A DNA stretch of 64,000 nucleotides from Arthrinium phaeospermum. Lineage: Eukaryota > Ascomycota > Sordariomycetes > Amphisphaeriales > Apiosporaceae. The stretch lies in contig QYRS01000001.1 of the NCBI GenBank assembly GCA_006503535.1, positions 1,054,001-1,118,000 on the forward strand. Reading direction: 5' to 3'. Positions 21,480 through 32,819 of the stretch are shown here, piece after piece. The number at the start of each line of letters is the position of its first letter. Positions within the stretch are counted from its first letter, which is position 1. The position numbers were made by a program, and so were the translations under genes. The notes under the pieces were generated by a model. The model had not been told where the DNA came from and ran no database searches. It was given only the letters and a program-made list of their open reading frames with translations.

Positions 21480-24476
21480 GGAGACCAAGTATTCCGTTCG
21501 GCCACCTCCGTATGACTCTGACGCAGACTTCCTCGATGACCGCTACTCGGATGCAGGAAGCACTGTAGGTCACGAATCGGGCTATATACAACTCCTGACC
21601 AACGAACTTGGCAGGACTTTTCATCGTTCTGTCACGCTAATATAATGCCTATTCTCCCTAACAAATTGGAAGAGTTTGCGCTGCGCCTGGGTCATCAAGG
21701 AGATGGTCATGCACACCAGAGAATGATGTACGTCGTACACAGGAATAGCAGGTATGCAGAATCATCGACCCAAGTGACGATAAGATTACGACAAGTTAAC
21801 ATGACAAACACCGTAGAGGAATTTCACATCACGTCTATGGGGCAGAAGAGTCAGGCTCCAAAGACAAGAAAGGCAGTGACGAAGGAGACAAGAGCACTGT
21901 AACACAATTTTCATTCGAGGCTAGTGCCAAAATAGAAGATTGGCTAGAGAGCATGGAGGGTCTAAAAGACCCAAATGGACAATCTGACCCGAGCTCACCA
22001 ATTCTACCAGAAGATCAGCTCAGACTACAGCCTGCAAAGCTGCGAGCCTCCCAAGCCTATCTATGGCTTCTCCATGCACTCAAAAGTCTGGACGATTTGG
22101 ATACTGCTGCTTCGTACACTTTGGAAAGTCACAAGAACTGGATACTTAACATGCTTTGGGACAACACACCTCCCGTCCATCGGAAAAGTCGGAGAAAGAA
22201 ACCCAATGTATACACTGTGGTGTTTCGGCTCCCGTGGAGCCTTCCCAGGTTCATTGAGGAGCAGGAATACACAGACTACAACGTTCCAGGCATCGTGGGG
22301 CGAGTCATCACCCTCACTGGAAATCAAGAAAGGGTATATGCGGGCACTTGCATGGAATACATGATGAAGCTTTGGCCCTCCACAGGGCCAGAACTAGTCG
22401 TATTCCTCGAGAAACTTCTAAGAGAACCTGATCAGAAACATGAGCGTATGTCGCAAACCCTCTTTAACTGTACCCACTACACAATACTGATAACATTCAG
22501 GTATGTTGAGTAACAAGACAGCGATATCATGCCATATCAGGAACGATGTCACTCACTTCGAAGCTACCGGGCCTGATTACTGCCTCGCTGAATGCAGCCA
22601 GCAGTTTCTCTGGCTGGCAACTGCTCTACATTCGCCCACTTTGGAACCAGGGGCTTCGCTGAACTCCATCTCACTAAAGGGGGACTTTGCTGGCAAGAGA
22701 CTACCTCCAGAGAACACAGGAGGCGAATTAATTGGCACCTTATATTGTGAAGCCACCCGTTCTCATGCGATGTTTGATCGACAAGAAGGCAAGACCGAAG
22801 CAGGGCATTGTTGGATACCTCTTTTCCGTCATGGAGTCGTTGTTGATGGATATCCAGTCCCATCCCGTTCGACAAACCAGCCCGGTTTAGAGATTTCGTT
22901 GGATTTGATGGCTTCTCTTGCAGGCGCTGATCGGATAACCCCTTTCTGTGGTACTATGCTAGTAAAGGGGTTTTCGATCCTCCTCCATGCGACCTCGGTT
23001 GTAAACGATTGTGTCTTTTGGCACCTCGTCTTCAATGAAGATGGTTCGCGGATTTCCTTCTCGGACGATCGAGTCAGCCCTCCTGTGGAACCAGAATTAG
23101 GTCTGCTCAGACCTGAGAATATCACTGACGCCCGACACATTGTGGGCTGGTCTCCCAAACTTACGAACTACACTGGAAAGTCATGACTCTTTGCCTTTAT
23201 TTTGTAATACACTAATCATGAAATAGGCAGTCACGATGCTGTATACAATATTAGATGGTCTTCGCTACGTGAACCAACTGCAGACTTCTTGTTGAGAAGC
23301 TACAGATATCAGGTGGGAAATATGTGACCATTGCTGCAACCTTATCCCGTGGGAAGAGGGAGCGTGCTTTGCATACTCCAAATAAGGAATCCGACTATGT
23401 TGGACGTCTCAAGACCATCAGACAGAGACTTGTCCTTCTCTATGATGTGCAGCACCGCAGGGCTTGGCTTCTGAACGGTATCAATGTCCTGCTGCATCTT
23501 ACACGCGCTTACATGCTCCAAGATTTCAAGGAATATCGGCCAAATGATCCAATTCCCGAGCTAGGCATAGGAGGAGAGCGGGCACCAAAAAGCATCGACA
23601 GCATGGCAGCCTACCAGATATTGAGTGATGGCAAAAATGTCAAGATACGATTGCATTCCAAGGACGCAACGTGAATGCTCGAACCACTGAGCTACATCTG
23701 GGGGGAGGTGTGGTCTAAGCTCGTCCGAGCTGTAGATGCCCCTGTTCTTTTCGGAAAGACTTTGGCCATCTTTTGAAGCCTATTTGCGAAGACAACTGTT
23801 CTGAGTGCTTGTGGAATTACACTTGCCCAAGCGGTTCGGATGTACTAGCTGTACCTATTTCCGAGCTCGATCGCTTGGCAGAAAGGGGGGGGAGAGCTGA
23901 GTACATCCTGGAGGTCGTCGAAGACACCTACCTGGATATAACGCACCATTTGTTCATGCGCTGTTCGGGAAAAAACCACGAGTCCAGGGTTCGAAAACTG
24001 CATGGGAACGAAACTGAGAAGAAGAAGCCGTTGATTCAGAACCAAATCAAAGGGTTGATTCAGAAGTTTGGCGGCCGCCGGAAAGCCAATGACAGCCCTG
24101 GGCACCGCACAGAACGTCCCCGGCGAGACAATAGATTTCTCTGGAGGGGGCGTGTTAATCGGGCTACCTCCTACCAGGAGAGAAGATGCCACTATGGTTC
24201 AACACATGTTTCGATAAGTCGCCCCCAACAGCGATCAGGGTGGTATGGACGAATCCTCTGAATCCACTGTTTCTACCAAGCAAACTCTTGCTTTCAGTAA
24301 GCCGGCCACCGAACCATCTGTTGCTTCCACAGAGCAATACACTGGACCAAGCACTGAATCAAACGTGGTTCCTACCCGGCCAGTCGCGAATTCCACTAAT
24401 GCGAGCACGTTGAAAGATATCAAGGGAAAGGGCAAGGAAGTAATTGGTATAATGGCCCCTTCCTCCGCAGTGTGAG
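21480..24476 (+). pseudogene. Decayed member of a large Pezizomycotina orphan family
   Basis: The pieces follow the order I know from uncharacterised fungal proteins of 900-1200 residues: SDAGSTVGHESGYIQLL (about 21530), LEEFALRLGH (21668), PNVYTVVFRLPWSLPRFIEE (22203), GRVITLTG, YMMKLWPSTG (22354), VTHFEATGPDYCLAECSQQF (22548), SLNSIS, CWIPLFRHGVVVDGYP (22809), VFWHLVFNEDGSRISF (23013), ARHIVGWS, LYDVQHRRAWLLNGINVLLH (23438), and CSECLWNY plus GSDVLAVPI (23797). Frame changes and stops occur between pieces (for example at 21640, near 22500, at 23185 and near 23670). A Ser/Thr-rich tail with LKDIKGKGKEV ends at 24476. Function is unknown; no catalytic motif is visible. Whether the retropepsin-like piece upstream belongs to the same gene is open. 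Confidence 0.6.
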
Positions 24477-27111
24477 CTCTACGTACTTGATATTAAATAG
24501 AATTTGGATGGCGAAGAGAAGTTTCGAACACTGATGGCAGCAACTATTCTTAGGAACACTGATTCCATATTCGACAAGTGATGGTAATGTACAGTACGTA
24601 TCTCCAGGCATGGAGAGGTATTTTTTAGGAGTCCAACTTTAAGTCCGGGTGACATCCGCGTTTTGTCTTTCTTAATTGAACACTTACCAGGTATCCGGAC
24701 CCTGCCAGCCTAGGCTACATGCTTCTCATGCGGTGATCATTTTTAAAATCCCCACGCATCCGGATCCGGATGGTGCAGATAGTATTGACGGGGTGGACGC
24801 TCCTAGGAAGGTGTACGTTCCGCCACAAAGACATTGGGTCGATCGTGATCCTGGTCTATTATTGCATCTAGAACCCGGACACTGGCAGTCAGTCAGCTCT
24901 GGCAGTTACTTTACGTGGGAAGTATCCTGCGAAGAGTGGTATCGGGTTCCCCAGCAATAATTACCATTCGAACTGGATTATCCGCCAATGCTGCGGAGAG
25001 AGTGACATACAAATCAAGCTGCAATTGGTTGGCTACTCATCCAGTCAGATCAAAGCAGCCTCCGGTTTCAGCGACGAGTGCTGCAACCATCGATATGTAC
25101 ACGATGACAATGACATCGAGCAAAGGCTTGCCGGGTACCATATCATCACGCTCATGCCGTAGAGTCGCTCGGCATTGTGGCCACTCGATTGCTACATCCG
25201 CGTATTGAGCGGAATTGCAGGATGATAGGAAACCCCTCATGAAATGGGAGCATGCCATGATGGCATGTCGCGTATGAGTCTCTGTCATTGAAGCAGAGAT
25301 TGGAGTAAGTTTAAGACTTATCCAATGTATGCATGAGTATCCTCTCTGCCCAGGCGGACTTTATGTTACACATCTGAGGCGCCTTCAGCGAAAAGGAACG
25401 CCAGAAGATGCTGATGCGGCCACATCAAGTAGACGGGGGCATTCCTGCGATCAACTGAAGCTACCGGGCGGCCAAAACATGGTCAAATCTCCAATCGCAC
25501 AGCAAGCAAGAGACCATTGATGAGGAGGATAATAATGTGGATATATTTAGAGCAAAGGGTGGGTGATTGTCCCGATGCCTTCAACTTCGCTGTGTTGATC
25601 ATCTAACCTATAGGAAAGGGGCTTGTTATCCTGGTGCATGGTGCCAAGGCGTAGGCAAAACCACAACTGCGGTTCGATGTCATCCTGATTTAAAGTATTG
25701 TCAACTAAGCTAATTAACCATCGCTGAATGTGTTTTCGAATACCTACAGAAACATCCCTTCCAGATAACTTGCGGTCAGTTTTTCATTTCTCATTAACTT
25801 TCTACTTTGTCAGATGAAATCCCAGGACAGAATACTGCATCTGTGTATGGGATGGCCCTATTGACTCAGCAACCCATTCACGCTAGAAAGCCGCTACGGT
25901 TCACGGGAACAAGGTCATTCTATGGTTGCTAGAAAAATGAAAACAATGAATTGACAGTAACTTGCTCATTTCGAAGTCAGCTATGTCTTCGGCCTGGCCC
26001 CTGACCTATTAGTTACACGAGACTTACATCAGACTCTAAGATATGGCTATAGTGTCAGATCAAGACTCGCTGGGTGACTGACTATAGTGAGTCAGCTGAT
26101 TCAGATGTAAGTGGTGAACAAGAGGGTTGGTAAGATACAGCGCAGCAAGTGGGCTCAACAAGAAGTGGTGGCCTCGAGGTTTGGCGTTGCGACAACCCCC
26201 AATTCTGGCTACGACCAACCCATCTGGCACAAGTTCGAGCGTGGTCTCTGACTGCGTCTTGTTGTTAAGGCAAACTGGAAACTCGATTGCTTCAGGTTCC
26301 TGACTGGGAGACTGGTAGTTTCCAAAGCAGTTTCAGCGCTGCAAACCTGCGATACATCCCAATCATATGTTCAGGAAGGATCACTGCAGTATAAGTATTT
26401 GCCTTCCGAACAAGAACTGCATCAAGCTTATCAAACGGTCGTGTATTCACAGTATAGAAACATATGCTGGATTCAATCGTCAATGTTGCCGCGCGATAAA
26501 TATAGAGAGCACAATAAGGCCTTGAACCTCAAGCAAGAAGCTTCACCCAACGTCCTCCAGCGCCTGTAGACTCCAGGTAAACGATACCTGACTCCTTCCT
26601 GTAACAAATCGAATCACCCAGGCGTCGCCGATCACTGAGAGGTACCCTAACCTTAACCCCGCACCCTACGCCTAACCCGACTCCAAGTACCTTAGCGATC
26701 GGTATTGATGTACTTGTGCCTGGCGTGGGGCTATTTTCCTTGTTCCCCTCGGCACCCCTTGTCGACCCACAGCGGGTAGCTCTGGCAAGCTAGGTTCTAG
26801 CTGTCGTCTCTCCGTCAGAGCTCTTGCTCTGCTTGCTCATTGCCCCGCTCCTGCCTGTCCTGTTGGTAGAGTCTGGCTGCCTGCAGAGAGACGTTGCCCG
26901 CTCTAGAACCCTCCCGGGCGCCTCTTGTAAGTCTTCAGGTACCTACATATCTAAAACTAGGCATCACCTCACAAACAGCAATTCAAGGAACCCTCCATCT
27001 TCTGATCTTCACTCCACCGTCACCCAAGATCACCCATTGCCAACTTGGACTCACCAGCACAATTACAAATACCGATAGTCAGGAAACATCCATACAAGAC
27101 AAGTCGACAAG
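24477..27111. other. Intergenic, no supported gene
   Basis: Frames at 24676-24960 and 25037-25288 have no recognisable content. At 26641-26680 the DNA reads ACCCTAACCTTAACCCC ... ACGCCTAACCC, similar to degenerate telomere repeat but only two or three units. The last 200 bases are a pyrimidine-rich leader of the E2 gene. Confidence 0.5.
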
Positions 27112-27716
27112 ATGGCATCGGCAAAGAGAATCGCAAAGGTAAATACCCTCACTTCCCTGCCTATTTCCTTCCTACCCTGTCTGCTTGCCGCCATCGCTTC
27201 AGGCCTCCATCCCAGCCCCAAGCAAACAAGCCCAACTACTAACGTCCTGGCGCCGCCAACACGATCCAGGAGCTCCAAGAGTGCGAGTCGTCACCCGAGG
27301 GCATCACCCTCACCTACTCGGAGACCAACATCCACGTCTGGACCATCACGCTGCAGGGCCCGGCCGGCACCGTCTACCAGGGCGGCCTACACGCTGACGC
27401 TGACGCTGCCGACCGAGTACCCGTTCAAGGCGCCGAGCGTGGTCTTCAACACGCATCTACCACCCGAACGTTACTAACGACAACGCGGGCAACATTTGCC
27501 TGTCCATCCTCAAGCCCGAGAACTGGAAGCCTGCCAGCCGCATAAAGGGCGTGCTCGAGGCCGTGCGCCAGCTGCTCGTCGAGCCAGCCCGACGACGCCC
27601 TCGAGGCCCGCATCGCCGACGAGTACAAGAACAACCGCGCCGAGTTCGACAAGAACGCCAAGAGCTACGTCCAGCGCTACGCCAAGGGCGGCAGCGGCGC
27701 GGACGGCAGCAAGTAG
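27112..27716 (+). pseudogene. E2 ubiquitin-conjugating enzyme with three frame breaks
   Basis: Exon 1 (27112-27138) encodes MASAKRIAK, the usual start of Ubc4/UbcH5-like E2s. A 131-nt intron (27139-27269, GTAAAT...CTAACG...CAG, phase 0) follows, then exon 2 from ELQECESSPEGITL to TAG at 27714-27716. All E2 parts are there: YPFKAP, HPNVTNDNAGN, the active site NICLSILK (catalytic Cys), ENWKPAS and the C-terminal helices. E2s pass ubiquitin from E1 to E3 or substrate. The full chain needs three frame corrections, near 27387 (between QGG and YTL), 27453 (between NT and IYHPN) and 27585 (between EP and PDDA), each equal to a loss of two or a gain of one base. There is no nonsense substitution. 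For so conserved a gene, local sequence error is as likely as true loss; RNA reads would tell. Confidence 0.75.
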
Positions 27717-29360
27717 GAGCCGGGCCGGTGCCGGTGCTGCGCCGCAGGAGCGTTTGACGAAGAAGAACAAGGGAAAGGAAAAAGAAGTTACGAAGGATCC
27801 TCCCCCATGAGCTTGGCTATACACATACACATATACACACATCCCTTGACCCCTTGTCCACCTTGTACTATGACAGCATAACCGCAACCTGAGGCAGACG
27901 GCTGGCTCACAGTCGCCAACGCCGAATCGGATAAGTGTGTTGCGTGCAAGGAGGTTCCATCTATTGTGGACGATGGACTGGCATGGGTCTCTTTGATGAT
28001 GCTGAGCGAGATATGACATTGGAAGTCGCCTGTCGTGCAGCTGTACTTGGGTTATGCTACCCGATCAGAGCACAACCATCCGCGAGGATGGATAGCGATC
28101 TACCATGTCTAAGCAAGGGGAGTGATGGGCATCATTGGGCTATAAGCACCAATTGCCAGCAGCGATATCATCCTACTGAGCACTAGAATAGTGCGTTGGA
28201 CGAAGTTAGACATGATCACATGGCATCAATGAATAAAATAGATAAGAAAATCGCTGTTACAGTCAAGTTTCGATAGTGAAGTTGTGTTGACAATATCGTC
28301 ACCGGCAGGTTCATCTATCAGTGCATAATCGTGCCCAGCTTCTGTATGTCAATGATCAGCGGAGCCTGCTTACTAGTGAAGTCACAAGTGTTCAGAGTTT
28401 GTGAGTCAATGTCTTATTTTTGTTGCATGGCTTGCTTTGCCATTTTCTTCTTTCCTTTCCTTTCCTTTCCTTTCTTCCCGGGCATCTATAATGGCTTCGC
28501 TCTAGTGAAATTATTCTATGTACTGGTGGCCTGGCTCCTTTGCGCCATTTGATGTTGTTCCACGCTGCAATGCCGCAAGATATGTAGTTCTTTACAGATG
28601 AAGAAGAAAAGGGGGGTTCCCCGGAAGAGAGACAGATGTATAAAAAGCAAAAACGCACCCAGCGCCGACAAATGCCTACAATATGCACCTCCCAGTGAGA
28701 TTTGGACAAGAATGAAATGAAAAAGGGAAAAAGGTAATGAAAAGACCCCACAGGACACCGAGTGTTGTTTGCAAACCAGCAAAGCAAGCAATGCAATGAA
28801 TGCCCTACCACATCTTTTATTTTGTCTTCGCCCACCGCCGCCTGCTCCCCTTTGATCCCCCCAAAAATGAGAAAAGCCCCCTTCCCTGGATGTGATGTGA
28901 TGTGATGTTGTAAAATACAAAGCGCAGCAGTACAGAGCAGCTACCAAAAAAATTCGAGGCCGTAAGTTCGTGAAAACCGTCATGATTCGGTGGAGGCGGG
29001 TGATGGGTATAGTAGTAGTTGTAGTTTTGTGTGCGGTTGCTTCTTCTTCGGCCTCGGCAATCCCTAGGAGGCCATAGAACCAATAATTTGGAGTCGAATG
29101 CAATCAAGTCGAATGATGAATGTGAGCTGGTCCGCTACCATGTCGGCGTCGGCCACAGGCCTCCCTCATGAGCCATGTACACATTGTCGCATGTGTCTGG
29201 TGCATATGTGTATGTGTGTTATGGCGTAGCGGTGCGGGTATCGGTCGCGAAGGAGTGACATAGAAAATAAAAGTCGATGTATGTTCAGTTGCTGTTGTTG
29301 GGTTGTGAAATCTCGCCGCTTTTGTTCCGTCCGTCCGGGGAAATGCATGCTACCCTTGAG
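27717..29360. other. Gap between convergent E2 and TBC genes
   Basis: No supported gene. A (CTTTC)n-like microsatellite lies at about 28452-28475. The minus-strand frame at 28516-29103 (195 residues) is composed of low-complexity Phe/Leu/Ser and His/Thr stretches and is probably chance. Confidence 0.45.
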
Positions 29361-32300
29361 TTATGCTGCTGGCCGCTCGTCCCTTACTTCTTGGTGCTGC
29401 TGAAATGTGCCCTTTTTCTTCAGGTCCCCTGTATCCTCTCCCAGCCCGGCCGCTATCCGCTCCTTCTCGACCTTGACGTTGTCGCGCCTCTCTTGCCTCT
29501 GCTCGATTTGTATCTTGGCTGAGGTGTCCGAAACCGTTCCGTCGCTTGAAACAGCTCCATCAACCCATTGGCGTCGATCAGCCGCCGTGGAATCGTCTGC
29601 ACCACCTGGAAGATCTCCATCGGGTCGCTTACGCTCTTGATCTCCGACTCGCCGATCTTGAAGATGGCCAGCGCGATGCGGAACAGCGTCTTCGAACCCT
29701 CGTAGAAAAAGACGTCCCAGACGCGCAGAGTCGTCAATGGGCAAGGTGCCGATGAAGCAGCTCATGAACCAGGCGGTCATGCAGAGCGTGATGGGCGGTA
29801 GGCGCGTTGGCTCGGGGCCTTTCCGGTGTCGTCGCGATTTAGGTTTCACCACCACCGCATCGGTACCATCCAGCTCCCCGCCAATCTTGCTCCAGACGGC
29901 CGGCATGGAGTCGCGGAGCGAGGACATAAGTACGGCCAGATCCACGTTGGCACCCTCCAGACTCATCTCTGTGCCTGGCAGGTACACGCGGGTTATGATG
30001 TTTAGTAACCAGAACGCCTGCTCTTCCGACTCCACAAACAGTAATAGTAGACCAGCCAGGAAGTTGAGTGACTGGCAGTAACCAATGCGAGGGTTGTAGA
30101 TCGAGAATGCGTGGAGTACCCTTCGGAGCGAAGAGATCATTTCTGTCTCGTCCGCCTTTGGCGAATTGCTATTCGGGGTGTTCAATGTCGCCTGGCTATT
30201 GCGATTGCGAGCCACTCCGGCCTCTGTGTTGGGCGAGGCCGAGTTATGGGGCTGACCTAAACTTGATGTTGTCGGGGAACGTTCGGTGGAGATCGCTCGA
30301 TGGCCTCGTTGTCGACATCCTTGGCCCTTTGCTTCAACAGCCCATCGTACACGCCCGCATGCTTAGCCACAATAGCCGGGCCTCCGGCATAGTAAAACCA
30401 GGCTGCACCTCTCCATTCCGGAGGGATGCCCTTACGGACGAATCGCTTCGTTTTGGTCGAGCGCTGAGGGAAACGGTTAGGCGTATCCGTCATAAGCCCG
30501 CTCTCCTTGAGGAAGGCGTTCCACTTCTTCCTCCTCCTGTCGATATACTCAGTGTACCCGTCGTTCCACTTATCGTACTGTTCTTCATTAACATATTGGT
30601 TGTATTTGCGGAACCCGTAGCGATCTCGCTGGCTTTCATCATCAGCTTCAGGCGGTGCCATGTTGGCGACTGGTTTCGGAGGCAGAGAGACACGTTCTGG
30701 AGAGACACGTTCGGGAAAGTCCTCCTCGTCACTCATCATTCTCATCACAGTGGCGTTAGGTCAACGAGCTTGCCGAGTCGTGCTTCCCGCTGTCCCACTT
30801 CGTTCCTCTTCCTTTATTTCAAAAGGTTCCGCTTGCTCTGATTCGAAAATTTCCGCTTCTTGTACTTCTTTTCGAAGGGGTTGGGAGGTTCAGGGTCTCG
30901 GAAAAACGCCGACGACTCGCGGGTAAGTCGCATAGAGCCCGCACTAGTCCCCGGTCGGATGGGTGGATCCAGCGGCATCTTACTCAGTCTGAGACTATGG
31001 GAGATCCCATGCATACCTAAAGCTTCTTGAGAAACAGTCAATGCGGCCGGACGGGGCAATGGCATGGTGTCTGTCATCGCCTCCAGCATGGCGCTCCTTT
31101 TGCTCATTTCCGACGCGCGAGTTGGCGGTCTAGAGTCATCGTGGTTGCTGAAGAACGAGGGCGGAGCTACTGAGTCGCGGAAACCTTTTTCGTACATGCC
31201 CATATATCAGTTACTGAATTCATCAGAATCCTCTTGGACCCCCGGCCCGTTGATGGATGCTACGGAGCTGCTTCTGGTTGCGATGCTGCTTGCGCTCAGT
31301 CTGCATTGTCCCTTGTTGGGTCGAGTTGGATATTTGTGAGCGGTAGCTGGATCTCATCTCGCCCGAGGGCATCGAGGCCATGCGAGTATAGCATCTCGGG
31401 AATTGGATCTGGTGCGATTGCTCTCAGTTCGACTGTATGCCACGGTGGTCGTGACAGTGGGTTACCCTGTCGACTCCTGCTGCGAGCAGTCTCTCGCAGG
31501 TTGGGGTCAGGGATGGGCGCATAGGCAGAGAGGCAAATGTCGCCGTCGACTTGTTCGAGGCATTGGAGTGTCCCCTTTCCCGTGGCCACAGCAGATGATG
31601 CGCGGTCGGCGATTCGGAAGGCGTAGGATCGGTTGCGGAAGACGTGGTGTGAACGAGCCGGGTCTGGTAATGTTCAGGCAACGGCTGCTTCACACTCGGC
31701 CGCCGAGGTCGGGAAAAGTTTCCCACCACGACGTCCCCGCCCACATGCCGACTCTCCATCGAGTTCATTATCGGGGGATGGCTAGGAGTCAGAGGAGGAA
31801 ACTCGTCCCTAGTTTCTGAGGCGAGCGATTGCCGTCCTCGTCGTCGTATTCATGCGGAGTTGGCAAGCCCGGCGAGTTAAAGGCCGAATGCGAAGTCGGA
31901 GGGAGGGTGAGCACAGTGTTTTTCGACTGTGGTAATGTATGCGGTTGATTGTAAAGAACGTATGGCTATGAGCCAGAGAATCCCATCGTGGAGAAAGGGG
32001 AGTCAAGGGATCCGGCTGGGCTTGGTGTCCAGAGTCGTAAGACGGACGCTCGTCGGAGGATTCGTCGTCGAGGTGGTGGTGGTGGATGGTAGTCTGGCTC
32101 GTGGGGTAATGAGAAGTCGATGTCGAAGGCCTCACGGTTGCGAAAGACTACTATGCGGTCGGTGTGGTGATCGTGGTGGTGATTGCGGGCAGGGTGGTGG
32201 TTGCGGTCGTGATGGTGGTCGCGATCGTGATGGTGGTTGGCGGCGAAGTGACTAGGGCCTTTCGACAACGAGGCAGGACTTTGTAATGAGGCAGGAATGG

Positions 32301-32511
32301 GGGATGCCGGGTTGCTGCTAGACGAGGCTTTTGAGGCATAGAGGCCAAACTCCCTGAACTTGTTGCTCCGCTCGCGTTTGACGCCAGGGCCCGCGAACAG
32401 ACGTTGCAGTTGCATCTTCATTGGCCAGGGTCCCCTCGACTGAGTCGTCTGAAGCCCTTGGCTTCGTCCAATGTCTCCGGGCATGGCCATTGTGCCGGCC
32501 AAGGGTGGCAC
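29361..32511 (-). pseudogene. TBC-domain Rab GTPase-activating protein (Gyp3/Msb3-like), many frame breaks
   Basis: Minus strand. The N-terminus (from about 32511, MPPLAGTMAMPG) is long, disordered and His/Pro/Ser-rich. Middle pieces include HVGGDVVVGNFSRPRRPSV and PFEKKYKKRKF. The TBC domain begins at RKGIPPEWRGAAWFYYAGG (about 30430), followed by NPRIGYCQSLNFLAG (catalytic YCQ motif, Gln finger), FWLLNII, WFMSCFIGTLPID, RVWDVFFYEGS and FRIALAIFK. The catalytic arginine (IxxDxxR) region, after AIER, reads DLHRTFPDN once the frame is shifted. Fungal Gyp3/Msb3 accelerates GTP hydrolysis on Sec4 and other exocytic Rabs at sites of polar growth. At least eight frame breaks are needed, among them near 29508, 29555, 29728, 30262, 30292, 30758, 31815 and 32000. 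No nonsense substitution was noticed. Either this is a decayed gene or the sequence here has indel errors. Confidence 0.7.
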
Positions 32512-32605
32512 ATAGGGTTGGCCGTCTGCTCTCTCGCTCTCGCGCTTCCCCCCTCTTATTTGTGATTACCTGTGTATATGCGCAGCCGGATATAGTACAT
32601 GTATT

Positions 32606-32819
32606 GGAGGAAAACTTGATTTCTGACTTCAGTGTAGAGGAAAGGTTATTGGAGCAGTCCGGCCAGTAAAGGAATGGAATAAGCCCGCCCAGAAAAGGAC
32701 CAGAGGCTAAGGAGGAGCGACAAGGCCGGACCGGGCTAACAAAGAAAGGCTCCGAGTGACATGAGGAGGAAAACTTGATTTCTGACTTCAGTGTAGAGGA
32801 AAGGTTATTGGAGCAGTCC
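32606..32819. repeat. Exact 55-bp direct repeat, 159 bp apart
   Basis: Bases 32606-32660 and 32765-32819 are identical (both start GGAGGAAAACTTGATTTCTG and end GGAGCAGTCC). The 104 bases between are purine-rich and unrelated. Exact identity points to a recent local duplication or an assembly artefact. Confidence 0.95.

Noticed and set aside
28516..29103. 195-residue minus-strand frame
   Set aside because: Low-complexity Phe/Leu/Ser and His/Thr content; lies in the 3' flank of the TBC gene.
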